From Daedaleopsis sinensis (lineage: Eukaryota > Basidiomycota > Agaricomycetes > Polyporales > Polyporaceae): 64,000 nucleotides of DNA. The stretch spans positions 2,666,001 through 2,730,000 of the forward strand of contig CM066306.1 in NCBI GenBank assembly GCA_033807695.1, written 5' to 3'. Position numbers and translations under genes: made by a program. Position 1 is the first letter of the stretch, and each line of letters begins with the position of its first letter. The notes under the pieces were generated by a model. The model did no database searches, was not told where the DNA came from, and saw only the letters and a list, made by a program, of their open reading frames with translations. Positions 45,153-56,909 of this stretch are shown here, one piece after another.

Positions 45153-48149
45153 GAAGCGGAAATTTGGTTTGGGCACGTGTGAAGACATCTCGATGCATTG
45201 CCGTGGCGTTCCCTAGTGCTCCTTGCTGTTGACAATAACGAATATGCCGTGCTTCAGATGCAGATGCAGATGTGCGCCGCCAGCGTGCTGTTGGTCAAGA
45301 AACCGGACGCTTGAGGTGCTTCCCGAGCGTCGTGCGTGCGTGCGCGTAAGTAGTTGCGCTCCGATCAAGTAGTTGCGCAACTGGAGAGGGCGGTCGATCA
45401 CCCCTGAGCCTTTTCACGGTGAGTACTCACCGCAATCCCGCCACTTCCTCAAATGTGTTCTGTCCGAGCGCGCTGTAGTGATATCCTGAGCTTGAAACTT
45501 CTGCCAGCCTGTCAAATATCCGTCTCGTCCAATGAGAACTCTGTGACATTGCTGCCTCTGAGAATATGCGAAGTCCGTCATGCAACCACAATCACCGCTC
45601 TTCGCAGGAGGAGCGTCGGGGCCGGTCCCCGCAAAGATAACACCCGATAGCACCGGCACCTCTTTCACTCAGAGCACAGATGAGTTGCATAATTCTACCG
45701 CTGCTTCTAGCCGCCACGTCGCCCGGGGCGCTCTGCGGCGCGGCCTATGGCGAGAGCGCAGCCTCCTGCGTGTGCGCGCGGAAGCTGATCGTCTAGGGCG
45801 GCGTGCCTAGGTCTCGCATTGAGATGTCGATATCATAAGAATACCACTGATCATCGCACAGCGAATCGCTCGTGTCTAAGTACTTTGACAAGACTCTGAA
45901 GTCCGGCATGTCAATCGAACAACAATCGTAACACACAACAAACCAGTGTCATCCATTCCACTTCGAAAAGAGTTCGCACGTAACGCGGTACGGTCGTTCC
46001 GATTCCTCTCCGAGTCTCTTCTGAAGTGATGCTCAATCTTAGTGACCCCTAAGAAACAAAGGCATTGACCGGACTGTCGCAAACTGTCGCGCCAAAGGAG
46101 TCTGATACAACAGGCACTCATAGCATAGCATGTACATAAGTACCGCTCACCGCACAACCCGCAGCGACTGTTCAGGCTTACTCAAGTATAGCACCAAGTA
46201 GTCATCCTCGCTGATTAGGGGCCGACACCAGCGGGGCCCGTAGTCGCGCTGAGCTGAGTGTGTACTCTGTCGAATTCATCTGCGGACTTAGTAGTATTCA
46301 TGGCAGAGGTGACATGACTCACAGTGGCCCTTCAATTTTTTTCCGAAGACCTGCTACAGAGCAAGAATAGCAAATCTTGCGCGGGCCAACATGTAGCCTC
46401 ATCTAGTGAGCTTCCTCCGCACTCTTCTCCGTTGTCTGATACCCGCCACAACAGCACGACTCGGGCGTTCGTGCACCTGTCATTGTAGATGCTATAACAT
46501 GGGAAACAAGAGGCATCTCGCCGATACTCTTCTGTCACCATGTGGCACCCGAGGTACCTGGTGGTCAAGGGAGTAGTTGACACAACCACACGCCACCGAA
46601 CATTCCATTTCGTGATGTATGCTCACATGGACTCTCACCTCAGGGTTGATTCCCACTAGAAACGACGCACGAGTCATTGGTATCCTCACACGTTGACCGA
46701 CAATGTCCCTAATCTAAATCACCGGAAGGCCTCAAACATCTCAGCCCACTGTTCATCTGCAGAATATGACAAACCACACCCTGGAACGCGCACATTAGGT
46801 ACGGTCATCCCAAGCACGTACAGTTATCCGAAGCATGTACGGTGATCTCGGGTTCGTAGTACTGAACCATACTGCTGTAAGTCCGACCAGCCGGCTATAC
46901 TACTACGCCGCTAGCGCTGTGAATACTGCTCAACGGTTGACATCGAACAGATCGTCTGCCAATCAATGTGAACGTGACAGCAATTCCCCAGGAGTCGGCA
47001 CAGTCGTCCAGCCGCCGCGGTATGTTCTCACATCTGAGAAAAAGACCTGGTTGCACACTGACTGCGAGCGGCCTGCGCTGCGTAGTCGCCATGTGGTGTG
47101 CGCATCGCTGTCTGCAGGGGTTGGCCTCCAGTACGTATACATTGACTAACGAATTACTGGCATGCACATGCACTAGGCCCTCTAGAGCACTATCGCCGGT
47201 GGCTGAGGAGGAGCCGCCACTGTGGTGACTATGATCTATCACCTCCAATCGAATTGTAACGAGTCGCCCTCTTCTGATGATTGTGTCCGAAGCCGGAACA
47301 GACGAGCATGATTCTGCGTTACATTGAACTTGAAGCTGCTTCGTATACAGAAACAGCCTTGTCTTCGGGGCGTGCGGTCGCTTCAGCAGAGCCTCTCGCC
47401 AAGGTCACGCCCTGAGTGCGCAACTATACGTGACTAAGTGACCGCCAACCGGGCGCAGAGACATTCTTGTAGCCGGGATCCTTCTGGGCCGGATCTATCT
47501 TACCCTGGCGCTATAAGAATCCCGCTCAACTTGATCATGCACAAGAGCGCTAAGAAGTCGGTGCTGATTTGCGCCGACCATGATAATTCAACATATTATT
47601 GGGTGACATCCAGCGTCCTGAAGATTCGGTCAGTCGCGACCCTGGTGTTCTTGCATTGCATCCAATAAGAGAAGAGTAGAAGTCCTCATGAATGATCATT
47701 GCCAGAAGGCACAATCGTAGTGCATTCACACTGAAAAGATCATCCAGGACAATAGTTGACCATATTCTATGGAACTGACTGGCCGTAGACACAGACTGTC
47801 ATCGGTGAGAATAAGGCAGCTCCATGAGTAGAGCTGCCCAGACAGAACGTCCTCCCATACGACAAGTGCATGTTGCCGACATTGTGGCTGTCAACGACAG
47901 TCGATGCGGCGCCAATGTTCACAAGGGCGGAAGAGTTCTCAATCCGCACCGTGTCTACGCCACAGAAAAAACCTGCTTGTCGTCCAATCAAAATGCATCT
48001 GCACACTGCCCGAGAAGGAGAAGACGGCTATATCTGAACTACCTGAACTACCTGGCAGGCTTCAGTTCCGTCACCGTGCGAAAGCGAAGATCAATGACGG
48101 TTCGAAAGAGTGTCCGCAGACCGCTCACCGGGTACGGGTCGCCGTAGGG
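45153..48149. other. About 3 kb without a recognised gene
   Basis: Both strands carry only short unconvincing frames. A small (CAGATG)3 repeat lies near 45257. A 38-codon frame at 45680-45796 has a hydrophobic leader and is listed separately. Confidence 0.45.
45680..45796 (+). CDS. Possible small secreted peptide (38 codons)
   Basis: The frame starts MSCIILPLLLAATSPGALCG, a plausible signal peptide, and ends CVCARKLIV. It has four cysteines, but no upstream or downstream feature confirms expression. It could be the first exon of something longer or chance. Confidence 0.15.
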   Translation: MSCIILPLLLAATSPGALCGAAYGESAASCVCARKLIV

Positions 48150-49284
48150 CTACCAGTCACAGGACGCGACGACCAGCTTCGCAATCGTCTCCAGCCCCGC
48201 CTTGTCGCGCTCGTCGAACCTGGCCAGGGCCAGGCAGTCCAGATCGAGAACCCCAATCGCGCGCTCCGACGGTTCGTCGGGGACAGCGAGAAGCAGCGGG
48301 CACACGAGCTCGCTCTTCGTCTCGCCGTCACACGCGATGTGGCCTGGGTACGCGTCCACGTCCGGCACGAGGACCGTCTTCTTCTGACAGAATGCGTCGG
48401 CGCACACCCCGCGCGCCTTCGCGGGAGAGACGTGGATGAGCTGGCACGCGGGCTTGCCGCAGAACGGTCCGAGCAGAAGGCGGGCAGGCTGCGGCGGCTG
48501 CGTGCTGGACGCCTGGTGGACTTTGGGGGCAGGGAAGAGCTCGGAGTCGATGTAGAACCCTGGAAAGAGGGGCGCTGGTCAGACTCGCTCTGCGCTATTG
48601 GAGAGTCGTACCGAGGAGAAGGAGGTGTGCCAAGACCATCGCGCTGCGCTCGAGAATTGCATAGGTCTGTACACCTAGCACTGGGTTTCAAAGACGCTGC
48701 GCAAAGCCTCAGCGACAAGCGTTGTTACTCGACCGCCGCAGTGGCGTCCGTGACGAGGACGAGCAAGGTTCGGCCGCCGAGCATTCCAGCATTGTGCTGA
48801 ACGCCGACGCTGGGGCGTGACGAACGATAGCCACTGTCAGGTGTGGTTCATCACACGCTCTTAGATAACCTGCCACGACGGGTCGGATATGGCCATCCTG
48901 TTACCGTCGGCGCGTCCACCGGCTAAGGAGTAGCGAGGTTACCGGTACGACCCCACCGCACCTGACTGCGTGGGCGAGGCGACAAAATGAAAATTTGTGT
49001 GACAACGCACCGCACCAGTTGACCATGCGGGCGCCGGTGCCAAAGTCGGGAAATGCTTGGAGCGAGTTGAAGATCAAAGAGGACGCATTGGCGAGATTGG
49101 TCACCTAGGCAGCGCAAACTCAGCGACTCGCGGAGCAGGCGGACCACTATGATACACAAACGCAAACAACACTAACCCAGTTTCTCTGTCCTGCCAAGAG
49201 ATGGCTGAGCTGCTCATGCACGTGGCTCCAGAACGTTTCTTTGTCGATCCCGCTGGGGATTAGAGCAGAGTCCGCGTGCGGCAT
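48150..49284 (-). CDS. Free methionine-R-sulfoxide reductase (GAF domain, fRMsr)
   Basis: This is a GAF-domain enzyme that reduces free methionine-(R)-sulfoxide, a cytosolic oxidative-stress repair function known from yeast YKL069W. Exon 1 (49177-49284) encodes MPHADSALIPSGIDKETFW. Exon 2 encodes NLANASSLIFNSLQAFPDFG and MVNW. The last exon reads GFYIDSELF, LLLGPFCGKPACQL, GVCADAFCQKKTVLVPDV, AYPGHIACDGETKSELVCP and GVLDLDCLALARF. The three family cysteines are visible, in GKPAC, GVC and HIACD. The residues AKAR before GVC look like a small insertion. The second intron (48560-49010) is 451 bases, long for this locus. It was chosen because it restores NWC-GFYI in frame, the family's conserved junction. 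Divergent from the GLTP gene. Confidence 0.85.
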
Positions 49285-49387
49285 GTTCTCCTTTAAAATG
49301 TCTAAGGCGGAAGAGAGCGAGTTGTCTGTGGAATTCACGAATACACGGTCAATGCCGACAGTCTGGACCATATGCCGATGGGAACAA

Positions 49388-49402
49388 GATAAGATAAGAT
49401 AA
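49388..49402. promoter_or_regulatory. Triple GATAA array in a divergent promoter
   Basis: Three tandem GATAA units, the core site of fungal GATA zinc-finger factors (nitrogen, iron-siderophore and light regulators). They sit between the start codons of the reductase gene (49284) and the glycolipid transfer protein gene (49500). Confidence 0.5.
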
Positions 49403-49499
49403 GCGGGCACTGATCCAGATGAGGGATACAGCCTCCTGCCAGCTGTACTGTACTACCTCTCCGCTTGCACCCACGCTCACCACGCTACTAGTCTATACA

Positions 49500-50349
49500 A
49501 TGGCCCCCTATCTCGAGACCGTCAAGGTATGGATCCTCTGGGAGCGCACTGTGGTTAACCAGCTCACCCTTGCCCAGTCCTTTGCGGACGTTCCCATCAC
49601 AGACGCTGGCGTCGACACCGTTGCCTTCCTCCAGGCCTCTGAGGGCGTCGTCGGCCTCTTCGGTGCGTATCGCGCTAGCCTCGACGCGCTAGAAAGCTAA
49701 AGCACGCCCAGATCTGCTCGGATCCGCCGCGTTCGCCGCCGTCCAGAGCGATCTCAAGGGCAACATCACGGTGAGACCTGCCGCCGTGCCTCGGGCCGGA
49801 TCTCTGCTCATCCGCGGGCGATCTGCTGCAGAAAGTCCGAGCTCGCTACGAGGCTGCGCCCGACAAGTCCTCGACGCTCGAGCTCCTCGTCGAGAACGAG
49901 AAGACGGAGAAGAAGCGGACCGCGACCGAGGGCCTCATGTGGCTCCTCCGCGGCCTCTCCTTCACCTGCAAGGCGCTCCTCGCCGCTCAGGCGAACCCGA
50001 CCGAGGAGCTCTCGACCGCGTTCACAAAGTCGTACGAGGCGACGCTCAAGAAGTTCCACAACTTTGTCGTGAAAGGCATCTTCTCCGTCAGTCCCCGTGT
50101 CTGCCTCCCTCTGGGGCGCACCCGGTCCCTCGAAGCTGATCGTCGCCGCACGCGTTGCAGGTCGCGATGAAGGCGTGCCCGTACCGCGCCGACCTCTACA
50201 CCAAGCTCGCCACGGACCCCGCCGGGGGCCCGTCCGTGCCGGCGGACAAGCTCAACGAGGAGCTCAACAAGTGGCTCGCCGCGCTTGACAGCATCGTCGC
50301 GCGCCTCCAGGACTTCTACGAGAAGGGCGGGCACAACAAGGGGTTCTGA
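49500..50349 (+). CDS. Glycolipid transfer protein (GLTP fold)
   Basis: GLTPs move glycosphingolipids between membranes in the cytosol. The short first exon encodes MAPYLETVK. The next reads SFADVPITDAGVDTVAFLQA. Then comes DLLGSAAFAAVQSDLKGNIT followed by K, where the Asp, Asn and Lys of the DxxxN..K headgroup motif fall. LMWLLRGLSF carries the stacking tryptophan and KKFHNFVV the headgroup histidine. The last exon is VAMKACPYRADLYTKL through NKGF, with the stop at 50349. Length is about 200 residues, normal for the family. Four introns of usual size. It shares a 215-base divergent promoter with the methionine sulfoxide reductase gene. Confidence 0.9.
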
Positions 50350-53300
50350 TCAGAGCGCTGCGGCAGGCACTAGTACTGGCAGCCAAGGAGTGCACATGTA
50401 TAACACGACCTGACGGAAATTATCGACGTGACATCTGGGTACTAGCACGGGATCGCCGCCTACGTCTCGCCTGTTCTCATCCGCGACGACGATGCCTCCC
50501 CCGCCGTCATACTCGCTCGCCCTAGAACCCGGTGGCGAGCGAGGTGGCCTCGACCCCGCGTCGATGCTCGCCGGGGGGCATCCTGAGATCTGAGAGACGG
50601 CATACGGCAGCGACAGCCATGCGCGATCAAGAGGCCTCTCTGCGGATTCCAGATCGGCCCATGTTGGCGAGTGCGACCACAACATTCAAGCACCGCGGGC
50701 GGCTCGCGATGTGATTGGCAGGTTCCGCGCGTCCCCGCACGTCGAGGGTCCTGGGGTTTGCACCCATCGGGCGAGGGCACGCAGCCGGATAAGCGAAGCG
50801 AGTGGACGCTGGTGCGGAAGGAGTGGCCCATCGAGCTGGTTTCACTGTCAGGCCTCGATCTGTGCTAAGCCCAGTCGGGGCGGTGTGGCTGCAGCCCTGC
50901 CTGGGGCCCGCTCCCACAGCGCAGCAGGGGTTCGCAGGCGAGACGAGGGCCCGCGTCCGCGCCTCGTTAACCGTTGAGACTCAGAGAAGGGGGACGAGAC
51001 GGCTGGCTGGCTCGCAGGCTAGAAGCACAATTATTGAATGCGGGCTTGGGTGCAATTGCTGGTAGCGCGCCAGTCTCCTTCTTGGGCGATGGGTGCGTGT
51101 TGGGCTGCTGCTGTCCGACTGACCCCGGCTCCGACGAGGGTGCTGCTGGATGCGACACGCACCCGGATGCGAGGGCTCCGGGCCCCCTCGCAGCCTATCC
51201 ACTTCGCTCGGTCGTTGTGTCGTGTGCTGAAATGGAAAGTTAAGCCAGGGCGTTCGGAGAGAGACGGCCGGCAAGCGCGGAGTGCGACGCGTGCGTGCGC
51301 ACAGACGCATGTCGCTCCGGGCGTGCGGGAGCCGTCCAGACCGCTGGGAAGGAAAATCCGGAATGTGCATGAAGGGCGGATGTACATAAGTATTAGGGTC
51401 CGCTTCTCTTCGCCCAGATCTTGCGATCACCAGGAGCCCCTAGTGTGACAGAGCCCTGGAAGCAGCGTCAGCGGATCAGGCAGCCTCGAGCAGTGTCGTC
51501 CAGCGCATCTCTGCGGTGCATGCCTCGTTCCGTCCCCGTCCATGCTCCGCCCCGTGTCCCGCATCGGGCGGGCGCGCTCCCCCTTCAGGAAGGCACGTTC
51601 TGAACTCCGCAGCCGGGCCTGCTGTCGCCGTGGCCCTTGCCGGTGCGCAGGCGGGCCCGGAGGCTCAGAACGCAGACATGTCGTGGGCAGCGAATACGCA
51701 TGCGATGACATATGCAGGCCGTGCACGATCACAGCCGAGCGTGTACTCAGGCACCCAGCACCAGAAGCCGAAGCCGAAGCTGCCGGGGGCATCTCGGCGA
51801 CCCTGGGTCCGCATGGGTGGGTGTTGAATTGTCGAGCGACGTGCGGGAGGGGCTTTCGGGAAGGTCGCACGCACCAGACGGCGCACGCACGACGTTCTTG
51901 GCGATTCGACCCTGCAGCTGACATCTTCCAGCGCGTTCCCGCCCGAAATAGCGCAGCGCCCTTCTAGAGTCGAAGAAGGTACAGATAAGCATGCGGCCCC
52001 TGCGGCCTGGCGCGGATGGCAAGACACATACCTGCGGTCTGGACGCCGTCCCCAGTCGGTCAGGTGGGGGCGTGTCTGCCTGTGCGGCCTGCGGTGAGAT
52101 TATCTGTCAACCGTCAAGAAGGTGCAGTGGAGCGGAACGTCGCAGAGAACGCAGGCCTCGATCAAACGATCCGTGGCCTGGCAGGTGGTTCATCGCCAAT
52201 ATATCGCCCTCGCCGTAAGACGAGATGTCCCGAAGCTAGCGGGTGCATCTCGTACTTCTCGACAGCGTTCCCTGCATGGCAGAGATCAGCCCCCGGCGTG
52301 TGGCATCCATAGATTTCCTGCTGGACGGTGCTGCTGAGGGGAGGGAACAGGTCACGCGTCAGAACTTCCGTCACGACATCGTTTCCGACCTTTTGGCCTG
52401 GGCAGGAGAGCTGAACACGACATACCTGGGGGAGACAGCGTTGCGACAATCAGAAGAACAGAATTCGGCGCCGGACTTCCGCACAGATAGCCGAGTGCGA
52501 GCGGCCGCTTTGCGTCCGCAGGACATGAGCATTGGCCGTGAACACACACCGCACGCGGCAAGATTTCCAGGACCTGCGTACGAGTCACATTGGTTTCCAT
52601 CGCACAACAGTTGTGCGCACGTTACGCAGCGGCTAGCGCCTGCTTCGATGGATCCCATATCAAAGACCGCGTGCGGATGCATTTCGACGAGGTCGTTTCG
52701 CCATCGTGCATGATGGGGCTAGTGGGCGAGATGAGAAAAAACGGGACAACTACCGGCCCAGTGCCGTGCATCGGAGGGCATTGATATGAGATGAGCGGAG
52801 ACGCACCGGGTGAACCTTCGCAGTGGGACGAGCATAGACCTGCCGGGGGTCTAGAGCGAGGAACGAGGGCGTGGCCACAGTGTCCACCGTCGGACGCGCG
52901 ACACTAGCGTGTCACAGGACGGCCACGGCGCACAACACAGGGTCGGATCGAACAGCTGCCTATCGCTGGGACGTGGCACCTTGGCTCCTCGTCGCTCACC
53001 ACTCTACCGATTCCCGAGCAAGCCGACTTCCTCAGGAGGGCATACAAAGGCAACGTTGGGGCTGCATCGCTCTGCATGCGTGTGTAGAATAGAATTATGG
53101 ACCGGCAGGGGGAGCCTCGGAGCCCGTATCCGATCCCTAAGGCTTCCTGGCGAATTGGGGTTAGAATATTAACTCGCGACGAATCACACGCGGGACACGC
53201 ACGTAAGTACCGTCTTCGTTGTGGTGTGAAGAGATGCGACGATGTGCAGAGTATTATGTCTTCCACGCGTCGGTGTCTACCCAGGTGGACCACCTGTACC

Positions 53301-55835
53301 TGTGATGTAGCGCCCGGCAGTGGAGAGACTCCACTGTATGTGGATTTGCGGGCATCGGAGGGGCTATGCATCGCTGCAATAGCATTGAATCTAGTCCGGC
53401 TCGAACGTGTTGGATACGTACATACGTCTCGAAGAGCAGCCTCGCTGGAGCTTGCTTCCTATGACGCAAAACGGTCAAGGTGCCATATGGTGGCCTCGCT
53501 CCGCTTGCTAAGACGAAAGGAGCACATCAGTTTATGAGCGAGCGATTGACGCATTGGTATAGAAGCGTACGCACACGCATCGTGAAACCGGGGCACGGTT
53601 CCTATGTAATGAACTCCGATGTACACGATAGGCTTCGAGCGTCCGATCAACACCGCCGGAAGGTGTTCTAAAACATCCTGGAAGATGACACGACCATTAC
53701 GAGACGGCTGGAGGTGGCTGATGCGTGGGTATTGATGATGATAGAGAGTCCTTGACGCGGTAAACAAGCGGGGATGTAGCCCGAGCGATGGGAATCGACA
53801 GCGGTGTGAGTTTGCGGCCAGGGGCGTGCCTTCTTTCTAAACGCGTATGCGACCTTATCAGCCCCAAGACCGCAGGGGAGGACCGCATTTGTGGCCTGAG
53901 GAAGGGGGGCGATGTCATCACGATCGTACGGCCAGACTCTCGGAAACTATGTGAAGACGAGCTAGATAAGTTTAGGACGGTATTCGGCTCGCGCAGGCTA
54001 TAAAACGGATCGGGATGATGTCCGCGATTCTAGCAGCAGCGCTAAACAGAGTTGGATAAGGCCACCGAATCGACTCTGCGTGCGCAGATAAATTGGGAGA
54101 GGTGGATCTTGACGATGCGAGACAGAAGCAGATCTGGGGAGGAGCTCAGAGAGAAGAGAACAGAGGGTTCGACGCGGGCGTCGAGCCGGGAGAAACCTTG
54201 CAAGGGCTACGTGGGCGGACCATATGGAATCCATGATGCTTCTGTGGGAGCTATCATGGGACTTCGGACGACAGGATGCGAAAGGCGATTGCTGCATGAA
54301 AGAAGTCGTTTCGACTAGAAGGTGGTTGAAGGCTGCATTTGAAATAATTTAGTGAGAGAGAATGGTCCTGACGATAGCGAACAGAGGCAGACTCACACAG
54401 GACGCGGAGTGATCGTGGATTGACGACAACGGGCGATGTTGAGTGTGAACTTGCTCGGCTGCTGCTGCGCATACGCGCTATCGCAGAGCAAACGTGCTTC
54501 GAAACGTGTACCGCCGGGACCTCCTTTGGAACATTATTTCCTACAAGGGGAGGCTGAAGGAACGCCAATGTTGGGGTCGGAAGCTCTGTCAGTCAAAGCG
54601 CGAAAGATTCTGGCTCCCCTCGTCGAAGTGTTCCTGCCTTATGTTCGAGAAGACTAGGGACGGGTAGGATCGACTCGGAAGTCCGCGCGCCCACAGTGTA
54701 TTTCAACGTGCGTCAGGGTGAGAACGAGTGGTGACAATCAAATGCAACACGTACATATGACCATGCGCACATCTGCCCCAGACACATGACAACACATTGA
54801 TGATTGAACAGAAAGCGTCTCTAACCGTAATAGGGCATATGAGTACGACATTGAGACAGAGAGCTACGATAGGAGTGTGCTTGCCTGGAATGTTGAGATC
54901 AAAGAGGTTCGCGGGATGAGTTTTATACCTTTTTGAGGCTGCAGGGTTGGAGCCGCCGATGAACTGCCGCGTTGAAGAGCTAGAGCTGAGAATGGAAATA
55001 GGACATATGCGTTCTGTGCCTCAAGGGGCACAGACGCGTCCAGACGATTTGGCCGGGATGGTGGTGGTGGTGGTTCGAGTCGAGGCAACTAAGTCTAGTA
55101 GTCACCTATGTAAGTCACAGCTTGAGAGGAGGAGCATGACGTGACGCTCCCGCGCAGGCGCCTAGAGATGGGGGGTTAGGCGCTTGTGTCACACCGGCGT
55201 GATGAAGGAAACGCTGAGGGAACCACGGTTCCTGTTGCGACGCTACAACTTGCTCAGAACCATCTTGGCTCGCAATTCGAGTTGCTCTACTCACCAGTGA
55301 CAGATCACGACTGTTGCGCTGATACGTGCGCTACGTGCTCCTCGCAGGCGCCATGGGCGTCCTGGCCGGTCGCAGACAAGAGCAGAGGTGCGTCTTCCTT
55401 CTTCCATGCGTTTGTCCGTTTCTCGGCGTGTCGCTCGTCGGGCCCCCGGATGGGACTGGACGAGCGGCGCCCGGGTGTGTGGCAAATGAAGGATGGGCAG
55501 ATGAATGCTGCCAGGGTGCGTGCGGGGGTGAGGCGTGCCGGATTGGGTGGCACGGCCGCACAAAACGCGGGATGGAAGGAGGACCTGGAAGATTTGCCGG
55601 CGCGTGGCTGGCGAGGGAAGGTCGAGGTCGAGCGCGCGAGGATTAGATGCGCAAGACAAGCATTTGGCTGGCGTCATGTGCAGGTTGATCACTCGTCTTC
55701 AACAGTCGACCCAATTTCCGCTCGCTGCCCTTGTCTCCAGACGATAGCCTCAAACTCTATTCACCTTCCAGCGCTCCTCCCGAGTCCGTCCTTAGCCTCT
55801 GCCGATGCTATCTGCCGTCCACTGCCCACCTCCGC
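50350..55835. other. About 5.5 kb without a recognised gene
   Basis: Several open frames look moderately protein-like (for example 52243-52713 plus, 53788-54003 plus, 54436-54657 plus, 52352-52600 minus). None shows a family motif or a convincing splice chain. No terminal repeats or transposase motifs were seen. Confidence 0.4.
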
Positions 55836-55842
55836 TTAAATA
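55836..55842 (+). promoter_or_regulatory. TATA-like element of WOPR gene 3
   Basis: TTAAATA about 72-78 bases upstream of the start at 55914, in a pyrimidine-rich leader. Confidence 0.35.
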
Positions 55843-55913
55843 CTCGTATCCTCCTCGCCTCTCTTCCTCCCCATCGCCCTCCCCGCCTCTCCTCCATCCC
55901 GCCCCACCACGCA

Positions 55914-56909
55914 ATGCCTCGCCAGACACCCACCATCACCAACCTCCGCATTCGCTCCGTGCGCGATGCCGAGATCATCCTGCACGCCGTCGCCCTCGGT
56001 CTCCTCCCCATGGTCATGCACCGTCTCGCCGACGAGGAGCGTCTCGCCCTCCGTCCAGGCTGCATCTACGTCTGGGAAGAGCGTAGCAACAACCCCCTCG
56101 AAGCCACCGGCCAGGAGATCCAGCGGTTCACCGAGGGCCGTAGCTGGGGCCCGTCACGCGCACGCGATGTATGTCCGCTTCCGTCATCCTCTGCTCAGCT
56201 TTGCCGACCCTCGTCTAGAACTTCCTCATCTACTACGAGAAAGACAGCGCGGCTCGCTCGTCAATCCTCCACCGGAACAACGTCAGAAAGTCAGTCCCCT
56301 TTCTGATACACCCATTCCGCTTCATGCTGAAACGTTTCGAACCACCGCGCAGTGCGCCTCAACTCATCAAGCAGACATACTCCGTCTTCATCGATTACCC
56401 TAAGAACTCGCGCAAGTGGCACCTGAGTACGTGCTTTCCGTCCGCCTGTCAAGCATCCCCCCCGCTGACATCGCCAATTTGTCGCAGACGCGTACTACAC
56501 GCAGGATTCGCTCGAGGCGCTCCACACAGTTGACGACATTCCCCTCCTCAGCCGCATCGAGGTTCCCCGCAATTGTTACGTTTGCGCACGGAACAACGGC
56601 GCGCGCAAGAACGCGCGCCAGATACTGGCGCCCGTCGACATCACCATGCCGTCCGTGGTCTACGACGTCTCTTCCGCGTCGTCGTCACCCCCGCGCAGCG
56701 GGAGCGACCCCGCGTCGCCGACGATCCTCCCTGCCCCCACGTCCTCACACGCCCCCATTCCTCCCGCCGCGCCTCTCCCCCCGGGCATTCAGCTCTCCGA
56801 CCGCAGGCTCGCCCCGCTGGAGTACCTACAAAACATCTCGCCGCGGGCGCGCGACCCTGCGGACGACGAGGCGCTGCGCCAGTTCCAGTGGACGATGGCC
56901 CCGCTCTGA
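55914..56909 (+). CDS. Gti1/Pac2 (WOPR-domain) transcription factor, gene 3
   Basis: This is the third WOPR gene and the only one on the plus strand. Exon 1 from 55914 reads LRIRSVRDAEIILHAVALGL, ERLALRPGCIYVWEERSNN and RFTEGRSWGPSRARD. Exon 2 reads NFLIYYEKDSAARSS. Exon 3 has LIKQTYSVFIDYPKNSRKWH. The last exon opens NAYYTQDSLEALHTVDDIPL. Introns are short (donors gtatgtccgc, gtcagaaagt, gtacgtgctt). The Pro/Ser-rich tail (about 90 residues) ends FQWTMAPL at 56909. Layout and intron positions parallel genes 1 and 2, indicating common descent by duplication. It is the shortest of the three and lacks the His-Ser and Gln-Met runs. Confidence 0.88.

Noticed and set aside
50350..55900. Possible transposable element in the gap after GLTP
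   Set aside because: No transposase, reverse transcriptase or integrase motif and no terminal repeats were found by eye.
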